Origin: Candidatus Haliotispira prima
Lineage (GTDB): Bacteria; Spirochaetota; Spirochaetia; SP-2023
Assembly: GCA_029867005.1 (NCBI GenBank)
Contig: CP123443.1
Location: 3,187,736 to 3,251,735 of the forward strand
Reading direction: 5' to 3'
Length of the DNA: 64,000 nt
Within the stretch, counting starts at the first letter, position 1. Every line of letters begins with the position of its first letter. The notes below the pieces were generated by a model. The model saw only the letters and a program-made list of their open reading frames with translations. It did no database searches and was not told the DNA's origin. Below, piece by piece: positions 37,188 through 45,666 of the stretch. The position numbers and the translations under genes were made by a program.

Positions 37188-38072
37188 ACTACTTTAGAAA
37201 ACAAGCAGTTATTCCATCTTCTATCACACCGTTTTAATCCTCTTTATTCATTTCTTTACCGTCTCTTATTGCTACTTTCTCTGTCTATTTTGAGTGTAAG
37301 CTTAGTTGGCTGTGCCCCGTTGTCCGACCCCAAGGACCCAGAACCCACTCTCGATATTTCTATCAGCAATGCCTTGTATGCTCCTCATTTTATCCATTTT
37401 GAGATGACGGTGAATAAAATCATCACCACAAATTTGGAAGTGGGATTTTTGATCAGCACGGCTGTCACCCCTCCCGAGAATCCAACGAGCAAGCAGGGCT
37501 ATATAAGCAGAACCTTTAGCAGCAGCACACCAAACCGGCAACTGCTGTTGTTTATGCACGATGCTACTGGCTATACCGACACAGACGTAGAGAACACCTT
37601 TGAAAGTACCGACTTTTTGCAAGCCGACACCAAGTACTATCTGCATATCTTTAATGACAGTCTTACGACCGAACCCCTAACATTTACAACCATGAGCTAC
37701 GAGACTCTAAACGCGGCCGGCAATTCCATTGCCGTACTGGACGGTTTGGGGGGTACGGATGCCGCAGGCATCACCAGAATTATAGAGCGGAAGGCGGATG
37801 AACCGACCATCTTCCCCCATGTCATCTTTGGCGGCGGTTATCCTACAAGTAAAATTCGGATGGGTAACACCGATGCCGCGCTCTGGCTGTATGCTTCACA
37901 AACATGTATTCCTAATGTCACTGGCGTTACAGGCTACCAACACTACCAAAGTGTTGCTGATTACTATACCCTGTTGGTAACTCCGAATAATCATACCGGA
38001 TCGGATACATGGACGTTGTCAACGGATCAAGCCATAATCTATAAACTGCAAATCAATACCATTGCGGAGTAG
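37188..38072 (+). CDS. Phase-variable lipoprotein A2 (OFF)
   Basis: Signal segment with LLLSLSILSVSLVGC, lipobox LVGC (Cys at 37311), mature ~253 aa beginning CAPLSDPKDPEP. Same fold pattern as A1. The first Cys of the C-terminal pair is lost (LWLYASQTC). It differs from A1 in ATG-to-Cys length by exactly two heptamers (14 nt), showing that tract length is the only 5' length variable between these copies. Confidence 0.75.
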   Translation, partial: TTLENKQLFHLLSHRFNPLYSFLYRLLLLLSLSILSVSLVGCAPLSDPKDPEPTLDISISNALYAPHFIHFEMTVNKIITTNLEVGFLISTAVTPPENPTSKQGYISRTFSSSTPNRQLLLFMHDATGYTDTDVENTFESTDFLQADTKYYLHIFNDSLTTEPLTFTTMSYETLNAAGNSIAVLDGLGGTDAAGITRIIERKADEPTIFPHVIFGGGYPTSKIRMGNTDAALWLYASQTCIPNVTGVTGYQHYQSVADYYTLLVTPNNHTGSDTWTLSTDQAIIYKLQINTIAE

Positions 38073-38095
38073 GTCTATAGCTTCCCTCTTTCAAT

Positions 38096-38124
38096 GTCTC
38101 CCCCTTCGGGGGCCGGGCCCCCTT
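38096..38124 (+). repeat. GC-rich palindromic spacer after A2
   Basis: CTCCCCCTTCGGGGGCCGGGCCCCC: nested GC hairpins ending at the A3 -35 box. Confidence 0.5.
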
Positions 38125-38189
38125 GCCAAATATTCTGAACGAATATACAATAGGCCAAAATCAGGTTATTTCGGAGGCATTTCCCCATG
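38123..38189 (+). promoter_or_regulatory. Promoter and start region, copy A3
   Basis: TTGCCA (38123), 17 nt, TACAAT (38146-38151); CGGAGG at 38172-38177; ATG 38187. Confidence 0.85.
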
Positions 38190-38233
38190 AAACATCAGCA
38201 AATACTATTGACCGGCATGCCGGCAAACAGTAA

Positions 38234-38268
38234 AATATCCAATATCCAATATCCAATATCCAATATCC
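38234..38268 (+). repeat. (AATATCC)5 heptanucleotide tract, copy A3
   Basis: Five full units; the last replaces the AATATCACA ending of other copies (AATATCCTG), so the length equals a four-unit tract. ATG 38187 to Cys is 206 nt (remainder 2): OFF; leader stops at 38279. Confidence 0.88.
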
Positions 38269-38272
38269 TGCT

Positions 38273-39157
38273 ACTTTAGAAAACAAGCATTTATTCCATT
38301 TTCTATCACACCGTTTTAATCCGCTTTATTCATTTCTATTCCGTCTTTTACCGATCCTTTTTCTGTCCGTTTTTGGTGTAACTTTGCTTGGCTGTGCTCC
38401 CATCTCTGACAATCCGAAAGATCCGGAACCGAAACCGGATATTTCCATTAGCAATGCCTTGTATGCCCCTCATTTTATCCATTTGGAAATGACGGTGAAC
38501 AAAACCATCACCACAGATTTGGAAGTGGGTTTTTTGATCAGCACGGCTCCGGCAGTTCCCGAGAATCCTGCAAGCAAACAAGGCTACATTAGCAGAACCT
38601 TTAGCAGCAGCACACCAAAACGGCAACTGCTGTTGTTTATGCACGATACCACTGCCTATACCGAAACAGACGTAGAGAACACCTTTGAAAGTGCCGACTT
38701 TTTGCAAGCGGACACCAAGTACTATCTGCATATTTTCAATGGCAGCCTTACCACCGAACCCCTAACATTTACAACCATGAGCTATGAGACTCTCAATGCC
38801 GCCGGCAATCCCATTGCGGTCTTGGATGGTTTAGGAAATACGGATGCCGCAGCCATCACCAGAATCATAGAGCGCAAGGCGGATGAGCCGACCATCTTCC
38901 CCCATGCCATCTTTGGCGGCGGTTATCCTGTAAGTAAAATTCGGATGGGTAACACGGATGCAATGCACTGTCGGTATGATACACAAACATGTGTACCTAG
39001 TTTGGAAGGATTTCAAGCATATGTACATTACCGAAGTGATGTTGATTATTATACCATGTTGATAACTCCGAATAATCATACCGGATCGGACACATGGACG
39101 TTATTTACAGCTCAAGTCATAATCTATAAGTTGCAAATCAACACCATTATGGAGTAG
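38273..39157 (+). CDS. Phase-variable lipoprotein A3 (OFF)
   Basis: Signal segment FLFRLLPILFLSVFGVTLLGC, lipobox LLGC (Cys at 38393), mature ~254 aa. C-terminal pair HCRYDTQTC. Two Pro/Ala substitutions in the first domain (TAPAVPENPASK) are shared with A4/A5-type sequence while the C-terminus is A1-like (IFGGGYPVSKIRMGNTDA), so A3 looks like a recombinant between A1- and A4-type copies. Confidence 0.75.
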   Translation, partial: TLENKHLFHFLSHRFNPLYSFLFRLLPILFLSVFGVTLLGCAPISDNPKDPEPKPDISISNALYAPHFIHLEMTVNKTITTDLEVGFLISTAPAVPENPASKQGYISRTFSSSTPKRQLLLFMHDTTAYTETDVENTFESADFLQADTKYYLHIFNGSLTTEPLTFTTMSYETLNAAGNPIAVLDGLGNTDAAAITRIIERKADEPTIFPHAIFGGGYPVSKIRMGNTDAMHCRYDTQTCVPSLEGFQAYVHYRSDVDYYTMLITPNNHTGSDTWTLFTAQVIIYKLQINTIME

Positions 39158-39168
39158 GTCTGTAGCTT

Positions 39169-39214
39169 CCCCTCTGGAGGCCCCAAGGGGGGGGGCCGGC
39201 CCGGCCCCCCCCTT
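39169..39214 (+). repeat. GC-rich palindromic spacer after A3
   Basis: CCTCTGGAGGCCCC with a G9 run, then GGCCGGCCCGGCC and C8. The long G and C runs are themselves slippage-prone, although they lie upstream of the A4 promoter, not inside a gene. Confidence 0.5.
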
Positions 39215-39279
39215 GCCAAATATCCTGAACGAATATATAATAGGCCAAAATCAGGCTATTTCGGAGGCATTTTCCCATG
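39213..39279 (+). promoter_or_regulatory. Promoter and start region, copy A4
   Basis: TTGCCA (39213), 17 nt, TATAAT (39236-39241, perfect consensus); CGGAGG at 39262-39267; ATG 39277. Confidence 0.87.
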
Positions 39280-39323
39280 AAACATCAGCAAATACTATTG
39301 ACTGGCACGCCGGTAAACAGTAG

Positions 39324-39357
39324 AATATCCAATATCCAATATCCAATATCCAATATC
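39324..39357 (+). repeat. (AATATCC)4 heptanucleotide tract, copy A4
   Basis: Four units plus AATATC. ATG 39277 to Cys 206 nt (remainder 2): OFF; leader stops at 39369. Confidence 0.9.
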
Positions 39358-39359
39358 AC

Positions 39360-40247
39360 ACTACTTTAGAAAACAAGCAGTTATTCCATTTCCTATCACA
39401 CCGTTCTAATCTTCTTTATTCATTTCTATTCCGTCTTTTATCTCTCCTTTTTCTGTCCGTTTTTAGTGTAACTTTGCTTAGCTGTGCTCCCATTTCTGAC
39501 AACCCCAAAGACCCGGAACCCACTCCCGATATTTCCATCAGTAAGGCCTTGTATGCCCCTCATTTTATCCATTTTGAGATGACGGTGAACAAAACCATCA
39601 CCACAGATTTGGAAGTGGGTTTTTTGATCAGCACCGCTCCGACAGTTCCCGAGAATCCAACGAGCAAGCAGGGCTACATTAGCAGAACCTTTAGCAGCAG
39701 TACCCCAGACCGGCAAGTTCTGTTGTTTATGCACGATACCACTGCTTACACCGAAACAGACATAGAGAACACCTTTGAAAGTGCCGACTTCCTCCAGGCC
39801 GACACCAAGTACTATCTGCATATCTTTAACGACAGTCTTACCGGCGAACCCCAGGCATTTACAACCATGAGCTATGAGACTCTCAATGCCGCCGGCAATC
39901 CCATTGCGGTCTTGGATGGTTTAGGAAATACGGATGCCGCAGCCATCACCAGAATCATAGAGCGCAAGGCCGGCGAACCGACCATCTTCCCCTCTATCGT
40001 CCGTGTTGGTGGCCATACTTCCAGTACCATTAGGCAGGGACAGACCGATTTAGTATATTGTGCATACAGTAATCAGCAATGCGTCCCTAATTTCTCCGGT
40101 TTTAAAAGCTACCAGCACTACCGAAGTGCCGTTGATTATTATACCATGCTGGTGGCCCCGAATGCCGGTACCGGAACGGATGAGTGGACCTTGCTGACAG
40201 GTCTGGCGATAGTCTATAAGCTGCAAATCAAAGCCATTGAGGAGTAG
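39360..40247 (+). CDS. Phase-variable lipoprotein A4 (OFF)
   Basis: Lipobox LLSC (Cys at 39483), mature ~254 aa starting CAPISDNPKDPEPTP. The last third is a different module from A1-A3: VRVGGHTSSTIRQGQTDL, Cys pair YCAYSNQQC, and VAPNAGTGTDEWTLLTG. The N-terminal two thirds remain near-identical to A1-A3. Confidence 0.75.
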   Translation, partial: TTLENKQLFHFLSHRSNLLYSFLFRLLSLLFLSVFSVTLLSCAPISDNPKDPEPTPDISISKALYAPHFIHFEMTVNKTITTDLEVGFLISTAPTVPENPTSKQGYISRTFSSSTPDRQVLLFMHDTTAYTETDIENTFESADFLQADTKYYLHIFNDSLTGEPQAFTTMSYETLNAAGNPIAVLDGLGNTDAAAITRIIERKAGEPTIFPSIVRVGGHTSSTIRQGQTDLVYCAYSNQQCVPNFSGFKSYQHYRSAVDYYTMLVAPNAGTGTDEWTLLTGLAIVYKLQIKAIEE

Positions 40248-40257
40248 GTCTCCAGTT

Positions 40258-40295
40258 CCCCCTCCGGAGGCCGAGGGGGCCGGCCCGGCCCCCTT
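40258..40295 (+). repeat. GC-rich palindromic spacer after A4
   Basis: CCTCCGGAGGCCGAGG and GGCCGGCCCGGCCCCC palindromes before the A5 promoter. Confidence 0.5.
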
Positions 40296-40360
40296 GCCAA
40301 ATATCCTGAACGAATATACAATAGGCCAAAATCAGGCTATTTCGGAGGCATTTCCCCATG
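40294..40360 (+). promoter_or_regulatory. Promoter and start region, copy A5
   Basis: TTGCCA (40294), 17 nt, TACAAT (40317-40322); CGGAGG at 40343-40348; ATG 40358. Confidence 0.85.
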
Positions 40361-40404
40361 AAACATCAGCAAATACTATTGACCGGCACGCCGGTAAACA
40401 GTAG

Positions 40405-40417
40405 AATATCCAATATC
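40405..40417 (+). repeat. (AATATCC)1 residual tract, copy A5
   Basis: Only one full unit plus AATATC. ATG 40358 to Cys 185 nt, exactly 21 nt (three units) shorter than A4; remainder 2: OFF. With so few units the locus would be slow to switch. Confidence 0.85.
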
Positions 40418-40419
40418 AC

Positions 40420-41307
40420 ACTACTTTAGAAAACAAGCAGTTATTCCATTTCCTATCACACTGTTCTAATCCTCTTTATTCATTTTTATTCCGTCTTTTA
40501 CCTCTCCTTCTTCTGTCCGTTTTTGGCGTAACTTTGCTTAGCTGTGCTCCCATCTCTGACAACCCCAAAGATCCGGAACCGCAACCCGATATTTCCATCC
40601 GTAATGCCTTGTATGCCCCTCATTTTATCCATTTGGAGATGACGGTGAATAAGACCATCACCACAAATTTGGCAGTGGGTTTTTTGATCAGCACCGCTGC
40701 GGCAGTTCCCGAGAATCCAACGAGCAAGCAGGGCTATATAAGCAGAACCTTTAGCAGCAGCACACCAAACCGGCAATTGCTGTTGTTTATGCATGACGCT
40801 ACTGCCTATACCGACACAGACGTAGAGAACACCTTTGAAAGTGCCGACTTCCTCCAGACGGACACCAAGTACTATCTGCATATTTTCAATGGCAGTCTTT
40901 CCACGACACCTCAGGAATTTACAACGATGAGCTACGAGACTCTAAACGCTGCCGGCAATCCTATTGCGGTATTGGATGGCTTGGCAAATACCGATGTTGC
41001 GAGTATCACCAGAATCATAGAGCGCAAGGCGGATGAACCGACCATCTTTCCCGCTGTTGTCCGTGTTGGTGGCTATTCTTCCAGTACCATTAGGCAGGGA
41101 CAGACTGATTTAATATATTGTGTCTACAATACTCAGCAATGCTTCCCTAATATTTCAGGTACCAAAACATATCAGCACTACCGAAGTGCTGTTGATTATT
41201 ATACGATGCTGGTAGCCCCGAATACCGGTACCGGCACGGATGCGTGGACCTTGCTGACAGGTCTGACGATAATCTATAAGCTGCAAATCAACACCATTGC
41301 GGAGTAG
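40420..41307 (+). CDS. Phase-variable lipoprotein A5 (OFF, nearly locked)
   Basis: Signal segment FLFRLLPLLLLSVFGVTLLSC (Cys at 40543), mature ~254 aa. C-terminal module of A4 type (VRVGGYSSSTIRQGQTDL, YCVYNTQQC). The first domain reads NLAVGFLISTAAAVPENPTSK. Last copy of array A; no further promoter module follows before the pentapeptide gene. Confidence 0.75.
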   Translation, partial: TTLENKQLFHFLSHCSNPLYSFLFRLLPLLLLSVFGVTLLSCAPISDNPKDPEPQPDISIRNALYAPHFIHLEMTVNKTITTNLAVGFLISTAAAVPENPTSKQGYISRTFSSSTPNRQLLLFMHDATAYTDTDVENTFESADFLQTDTKYYLHIFNGSLSTTPQEFTTMSYETLNAAGNPIAVLDGLANTDVASITRIIERKADEPTIFPAVVRVGGYSSSTIRQGQTDLIYCVYNTQQCFPNISGTKTYQHYRSAVDYYTMLVAPNTGTGTDAWTLLTGLTIIYKLQINTIAE

Positions 41308-41574
41308 GGCAGCAGACTCTGCCATAGCAACCGGGCCAATAGCGAAACGGGTCTTACCCTATTACCATACCATCACCATTCTTGCCACTCCAAACAAACC
41401 GGAGCCAAACCTGTCCAATAAGCCCTTGATGGTTCTATAACGGGCCTTTAGTGTGGGCATTTCGCCGGCCGGTATTGTCCCTCTCTCTTTTATACATTGT
41501 TTCTTTTCCTATTTGGCAGTAGCATTGGGAGATAAACGAAGATACACTCTGGACGTGTCTGAAAGGGAATGGGA

Positions 41575-43290
41575 ATGGCAAAAATCTGTAGGGGAATGGT
41601 AAAGAAGATTACCGTATTCTGTAGAAAATACTGGTATTTGATTGCTATTGCGTTCACTATTCTGATTTTTATAAGTCCTTTTGTTATCGGTTTAGAATCT
41701 TTTGCGGAATTCTTTAAATATAGCCCTGAAAGTGAAAGACCGGGGCATTATTTCCCTTTGGTACAGGTTTTAGGGCTTATTACTATTGCTGTCATTACCG
41801 CAATACTAACAGCGTGGCGGAACCTAAGTCTGGAAAAACGGGTGGAAAATGATACCGCCCAAACCAAAGTGCAGGACGAAACCCGACTCGACCAACAATT
41901 TTTGGATGCGGTAAAACTTTTGGGTGACAGCAATATGGACTATTCCGGGCGGGAAGGCTCGGTCTATATGCTCTCGGCCCTGGCTAAAAAAAGCCCGGAA
42001 CACACCCAACGCTGTGTGGACATGATAGGCTCCCTCAACCGGTGGATGGGAGAAAGAATACAAAATAGACCGGATTATTTTAGGCGTAACGCTAACGAAA
42101 ACGAAGATGATTTTTCCCTGTGGAGAACACGGGTTTTTACAACAGACCGAGACGGTCTGGATAAATATGCGGAGGAAACCAACCAAACAGGAGAGAACCA
42201 ACCCGAAGACTCAATCCTAATAAAACAAATAGAAAACGAGCGGCTAAGCCAAGCCATTTTGAAGGAGCTGGAAAAAATAATAGCGGAATTTTTAGGGAGG
42301 AAAAAGAACAGCGAAACGCTGAATCTCAACCACCTTTACATATGTCAAATAAATCTGGAAAAAGAACAGGCTGGGGCAGGAAGAATCCGTTATTTATTTG
42401 CCAAGCTCCAAGGTGCTGATCTTCAAGGGGCTGACCTTAGAGGGGCGAATCTGCAAGGGGCTGACCTTGCCAATGCAAATCTGCAAGGGGCTGACCTTCA
42501 AGGTGCCAATCTCCAAAGAGCTGATCTTAAAGGTGCACAGCTTGAGGGGGCTGATCTAAGAGACCTTCGGAAGGCTAGTCTCACAAGTGCAAATTTACAA
42601 GGTGCGACCTTTAAAAATGCAAATTTGCAAGAGGCTGACCTTAGTTCCACAAATCTGCAAGGGGCTGTCCTGCAAGGTGCAAATCTGCAAGGGGCTAAAC
42701 TTTTTGAGGCAAATCTCGAAAAGGCTGACCTTCAAGGTGCAAATCTTCAAGTGGCTTTACTTCTTAAAGCAAATCTCGAAAAGGCTGTCCTTCAAGGTGC
42801 AAATCTTCAAATGGCTTTCCTTTTTAGAGCAAATTTACAAGGGGCTGACCTTGCTAATGCAAACTTACAAGGGGCTGTCCTGCGAGATACAAATCTGGAA
42901 GGGGCTGATCTTCAAAATGCAAGATTTGAAGGTGCGGTCTTTTTCAGTGCAAAGCTGGAAGGAACGAACCTTACACGTGCAAAATTCCACGGGGCGGACT
43001 TTCAATGTATAGACCTAAAGAAAGTAGACCTGAGCAATATAGAACAAGATGCCCTCAAACAAGAGGAGGCAGACAAGATTATTAAAACATTAAAAGAAAT
43101 ACCGGAAATAGGATCTCTACGGAGTTTTGTAGGTGGTATAGGTACAATTTCTGAAATATTGGTAAGATGGCTGGAAATGATTATGAAATTTGGTCCCTGT
43201 ATGAAACAAGGAGCTATCGACCGTATACAGAATGCTGTAGGGAAACCTCCTAATTTACGATCATGTAACTTTATAGATCTACACGTCTGA
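41575..43290 (+). CDS. Membrane-anchored pentapeptide-repeat protein
   Basis: About 571 aa. Two N-terminal membrane helices (ending about 35 and 75), a linker (residues about 80-275) containing FLDAVKLLGDSNMDYSGREGSVYMLSALAK, then about 40 consecutive A(D/N)LxG pentapeptides (about 278-490) that should fold as a right-handed quadrilateral beta-helix, then a helical tail. Each pentapeptide is a 15-nt DNA repeat. Homologous two-helix pentapeptide proteins are common but uncharacterised; DNA mimicry of gyrase is known only for some family members. ATG 41575 has AAAGGGA 6 nt upstream; ATG 41569 is too close. Confidence 0.85.
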   Translation: MAKICRGMVKKITVFCRKYWYLIAIAFTILIFISPFVIGLESFAEFFKYSPESERPGHYFPLVQVLGLITIAVITAILTAWRNLSLEKRVENDTAQTKVQDETRLDQQFLDAVKLLGDSNMDYSGREGSVYMLSALAKKSPEHTQRCVDMIGSLNRWMGERIQNRPDYFRRNANENEDDFSLWRTRVFTTDRDGLDKYAEETNQTGENQPEDSILIKQIENERLSQAILKELEKIIAEFLGRKKNSETLNLNHLYICQINLEKEQAGAGRIRYLFAKLQGADLQGADLRGANLQGADLANANLQGADLQGANLQRADLKGAQLEGADLRDLRKASLTSANLQGATFKNANLQEADLSSTNLQGAVLQGANLQGAKLFEANLEKADLQGANLQVALLLKANLEKAVLQGANLQMAFLFRANLQGADLANANLQGAVLRDTNLEGADLQNARFEGAVFFSAKLEGTNLTRAKFHGADFQCIDLKKVDLSNIEQDALKQEEADKIIKTLKEIPEIGSLRSFVGGIGTISEILVRWLEMIMKFGPCMKQGAIDRIQNAVGKPPNLRSCNFIDLHV

Positions 43291-43425
43291 CTCGGCTAAT
43301 ATAAGCTGTAGGGAAAAGATCTAATTTAGCATTAGGTAACTATGAAAGGACTAATTCCTTTTAAAGATTCCGGAGAAAATGGGGCCGCAGAAGGGTAAAT
43401 AATACAGCCTGTGAGAAAACAGTCT

Positions 43426-43454
43426 TTGACAAAGCGGTTGGAAGGGGTTATGAT
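43426..43454 (+). promoter_or_regulatory. Sigma70 promoter of the ABC transporter operon
   Basis: TTGACA (43426-43431), 17-nt spacer, TATGAT (43449-43454), about 119 nt before the ATG. Different in sequence from the array promoters. Confidence 0.7.
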
Positions 43455-43572
43455 CCGGGGAATTTCCAAAATATCGAGAGGATGAGTGTGGTGTCGAAGA
43501 GAGGCTTGTATGCAAACTGTCTGTCTGTCTCGTTTTCGCATATCGGAACATATCTAATAAAGGGGTAAACCT

Positions 43573-44565
43573 ATGAAAAAAAATTCTGCAATCACAATTT
43601 TCGCCACGTTGGCGGTAGTCGTGTCGCTGTTGAGCGCATGCAAAGGTAAGGATCAGGCCGAGAGCGCGCCCGAATCGGCGGAAGAGAAGACCATCCAGAT
43701 CGGCATATCCAAGATTATTGCCCATCCGGCTTTGGATGCGGTGGAACAGAACATCATCGCCGTGGTGGAACAGAGCGGCAAAAGCGTGAACTTTAACTTG
43801 CAGGATGCGGCCGGGGAAACCAGTGCCGCCAACTCCATCGCCCAGTTGTTCCAAAATGAGAACGTAGACTTGGCCATAGGCATTGCCACACCCACGGCAC
43901 AGGCCCTGGTGCAGAATCTCAACGGCATTCCGATTTTCTACAGTGCCATCACCGACCCCGAAGGGGCCGGCTTGCTAAGCAAAGTGGACAGCGGTATGAA
44001 GGTTACCGGCTATTCCGACCTGACACCGATCGCCGACCACATCGCCACGATTCTGAGTATCCAGCCGGACTTGGCCACCATTGGTCAGATTTACAGCAGC
44101 GATGAAGACAATGCCCGCGTTTTGAATGAAACGACGGCCAAAATCGCCGCCGACAATGGTGTAAAGCTGGTCTCGGCAGCCGTGTCCAACACGTCCGAGG
44201 TGCGCGATGCCGCACTGAGTATTATCGACAAGGTGGATGCCCTCTACATTACCGTGGACAACAAGGTGATCTCGGCACTGGCGGCTGTCAGCGAAGTGGC
44301 CGACCTGAGCAATATCCCTCTCTATACGGCCGACCCGAGTTCCGCGCCGGACGCAAAAGTGGCTGTGGCCATGGGTTTTGATTATGCCAGCATGGGCAAG
44401 GCCTCCGGCGAGTTGATTGTGCGCTACCTGGATGGGGATCAGAGCGTGTTCGATACGCCGGTCAACTACTTGGCCATCGAATACCAAACCTTTGTGATCA
44501 ATCAGGAACAGGTGGCGAAGTTGGGCCTGACCGTTCCGGATTATATTGTCGAGCAGGCAAAATAA
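43573..44565 (+). CDS. ABC transporter substrate-binding lipoprotein (TrpX/COG2984-like)
   Basis: 330 aa. Lipoprotein signal AVVVSLLSACKG (Cys 23). Type-I periplasmic-binding fold: ISKIIAHPALDAVEQNI, AIGIATPTAQAL, SAITDPEGAGLLS, ITVDNKVISALAAV and GFDYASMGKASGELIVRYLDG. Such binding proteins pair with the permease and ATPase that follow; relatives take up aromatic amino acids, but the substrate here is inferred only at family level. AAGGGG precedes the ATG. Confidence 0.9.
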   Translation: MKKNSAITIFATLAVVVSLLSACKGKDQAESAPESAEEKTIQIGISKIIAHPALDAVEQNIIAVVEQSGKSVNFNLQDAAGETSAANSIAQLFQNENVDLAIGIATPTAQALVQNLNGIPIFYSAITDPEGAGLLSKVDSGMKVTGYSDLTPIADHIATILSIQPDLATIGQIYSSDEDNARVLNETTAKIAADNGVKLVSAAVSNTSEVRDAALSIIDKVDALYITVDNKVISALAAVSEVADLSNIPLYTADPSSAPDAKVAVAMGFDYASMGKASGELIVRYLDGDQSVFDTPVNYLAIEYQTFVINQEQVAKLGLTVPDYIVEQAK

Positions 44566-44622
44566 CAGCCTCGGTTTATTGGGTATTGGTCTGCCGGAAC
44601 TGACGGGTAAGGAAGCGGAGTC

Positions 44623-45666
44623 TTGCTGGGCATTGTCGAAGCCATTTTTCTTGGCGGAGTAATTTACGGCATTACCGGTTTGGGTGTTTTCATTACATTC
44701 CGCATTCTGGATTTCCCGGATTTGACGGTGGACGGCAGCTTCCCTTTGGGAGCTGTGGTTATGGGGGTCTGTCTCAGTACCGGGCAGCCCCTGTGGTTGG
44801 GCATGGCCTTGGCCGTGGGCAGCGGTATTCTGGCCGGGCTTTGCACGGCCTTGATTCATAACTACCTCAAGGTGCCGGGCCTGTTGGCCGGCATCCTGAG
44901 TATGATCATGCTCTATTCCGTCAATATTCGTATCTTGGGCCGTCCGAATTTGTCTCTGCTGAATGTGGAAACCCGGCCTCTGTTTGCCCATCTGCGCGAG
45001 TTTGCTGTGAATCGTTTCGGTGGTAGTGACCCGATGTTGGCGCAGTCGGTTGTCCTGATTGTGTTTTCGCTGGGGCTGGTTGGGTTGCTGCTGCTGCTGT
45101 TGAATTTGTTTTTTCTAACCGATCTGGGCATCGCTTTGGGGGCCTTGGGCGGCAACCAGCAAATGGCGGTCAGCTACGGTCTCAATCCCCGTTCACTGAA
45201 GAGTATCGGTTTGGGCCTGTCTAATGGTCTGGTGGCCCTGTCCGGGGCTTTGTTTGCCCAGTATCAGGGCTTTGCCGATGTCGGGTTGGGCAGCGGTATC
45301 ATCATCACCGGCCTGGCCGTCGTGATGATGGGCGAGTTTTGCATCCGTTCCAACCGGATCGGTTGGATTACCTTCCGCACCTTGCAGGGTGCGGTGTTGT
45401 ATCAGGCATTGATCTACGGGGCCAGACGCTACGGATCCGGTGTCGGTTTTTTGGCCACCGACATTAAATTGTTGACCGGGCTGTTGATCGTCCTGTTTCT
45501 CGGTTTCAGCCTATGGCAAAAACGGAATCGGGACGGGTTGGCCCTCAAACGGGCGACAGAAAATATGAAGACCGGCCCGGGAACTCAAACGAAAGAGCAG
45601 GGCAATTCCGGTGCGGCAGGCTCAGACGAGCCGGAGCAGCCGGAGCAAAATGGGGAATGGCTGTGA
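44623..45666 (+). CDS. ABC transporter permease
   Basis: 347 aa with eight to ten membrane helices of the branched-chain-amino-acid/sugar permease superfamily (COG4120-like). VDGSFPLGAVV, GLLAGILSMIMLYSVNIRI and GSGIIITGLAVVMMGE are characteristic. Start is TTG 44623 with AGGAAG/CGGAG upstream. A hydrophilic Glu/Gln-rich C-terminal tail (last ~40 residues) overlaps the ATPase gene by 10 nt. Confidence 0.9.
   Translation: MLGIVEAIFLGGVIYGITGLGVFITFRILDFPDLTVDGSFPLGAVVMGVCLSTGQPLWLGMALAVGSGILAGLCTALIHNYLKVPGLLAGILSMIMLYSVNIRILGRPNLSLLNVETRPLFAHLREFAVNRFGGSDPMLAQSVVLIVFSLGLVGLLLLLLNLFFLTDLGIALGALGGNQQMAVSYGLNPRSLKSIGLGLSNGLVALSGALFAQYQGFADVGLGSGIIITGLAVVMMGEFCIRSNRIGWITFRTLQGAVLYQALIYGARRYGSGVGFLATDIKLLTGLLIVLFLGFSLWQKRNRDGLALKRATENMKTGPGTQTKEQGNSGAAGSDEPEQPEQNGEWL

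Larger units (their letters stand above)
35929..41307 (+). repeat. Lipoprotein array A: five tandem paralogous units
   Basis: Five units of about 1.07-1.1 kb repeat head to tail. Each has promoter, Shine-Dalgarno, ATG, leader, (AATATCC)n, signal peptide, ~254-residue mature lipoprotein and a GC-rich spacer. The copies are near-identical over the 5' two thirds and diverge in the C-terminal third. Confidence 0.9.

Noticed and set aside
43975..44991. Minus-strand 338-codon frame opposite the ABC transporter genes
   Set aside because: Shadow of the binding-protein and permease genes, which have clear motifs on the plus strand.
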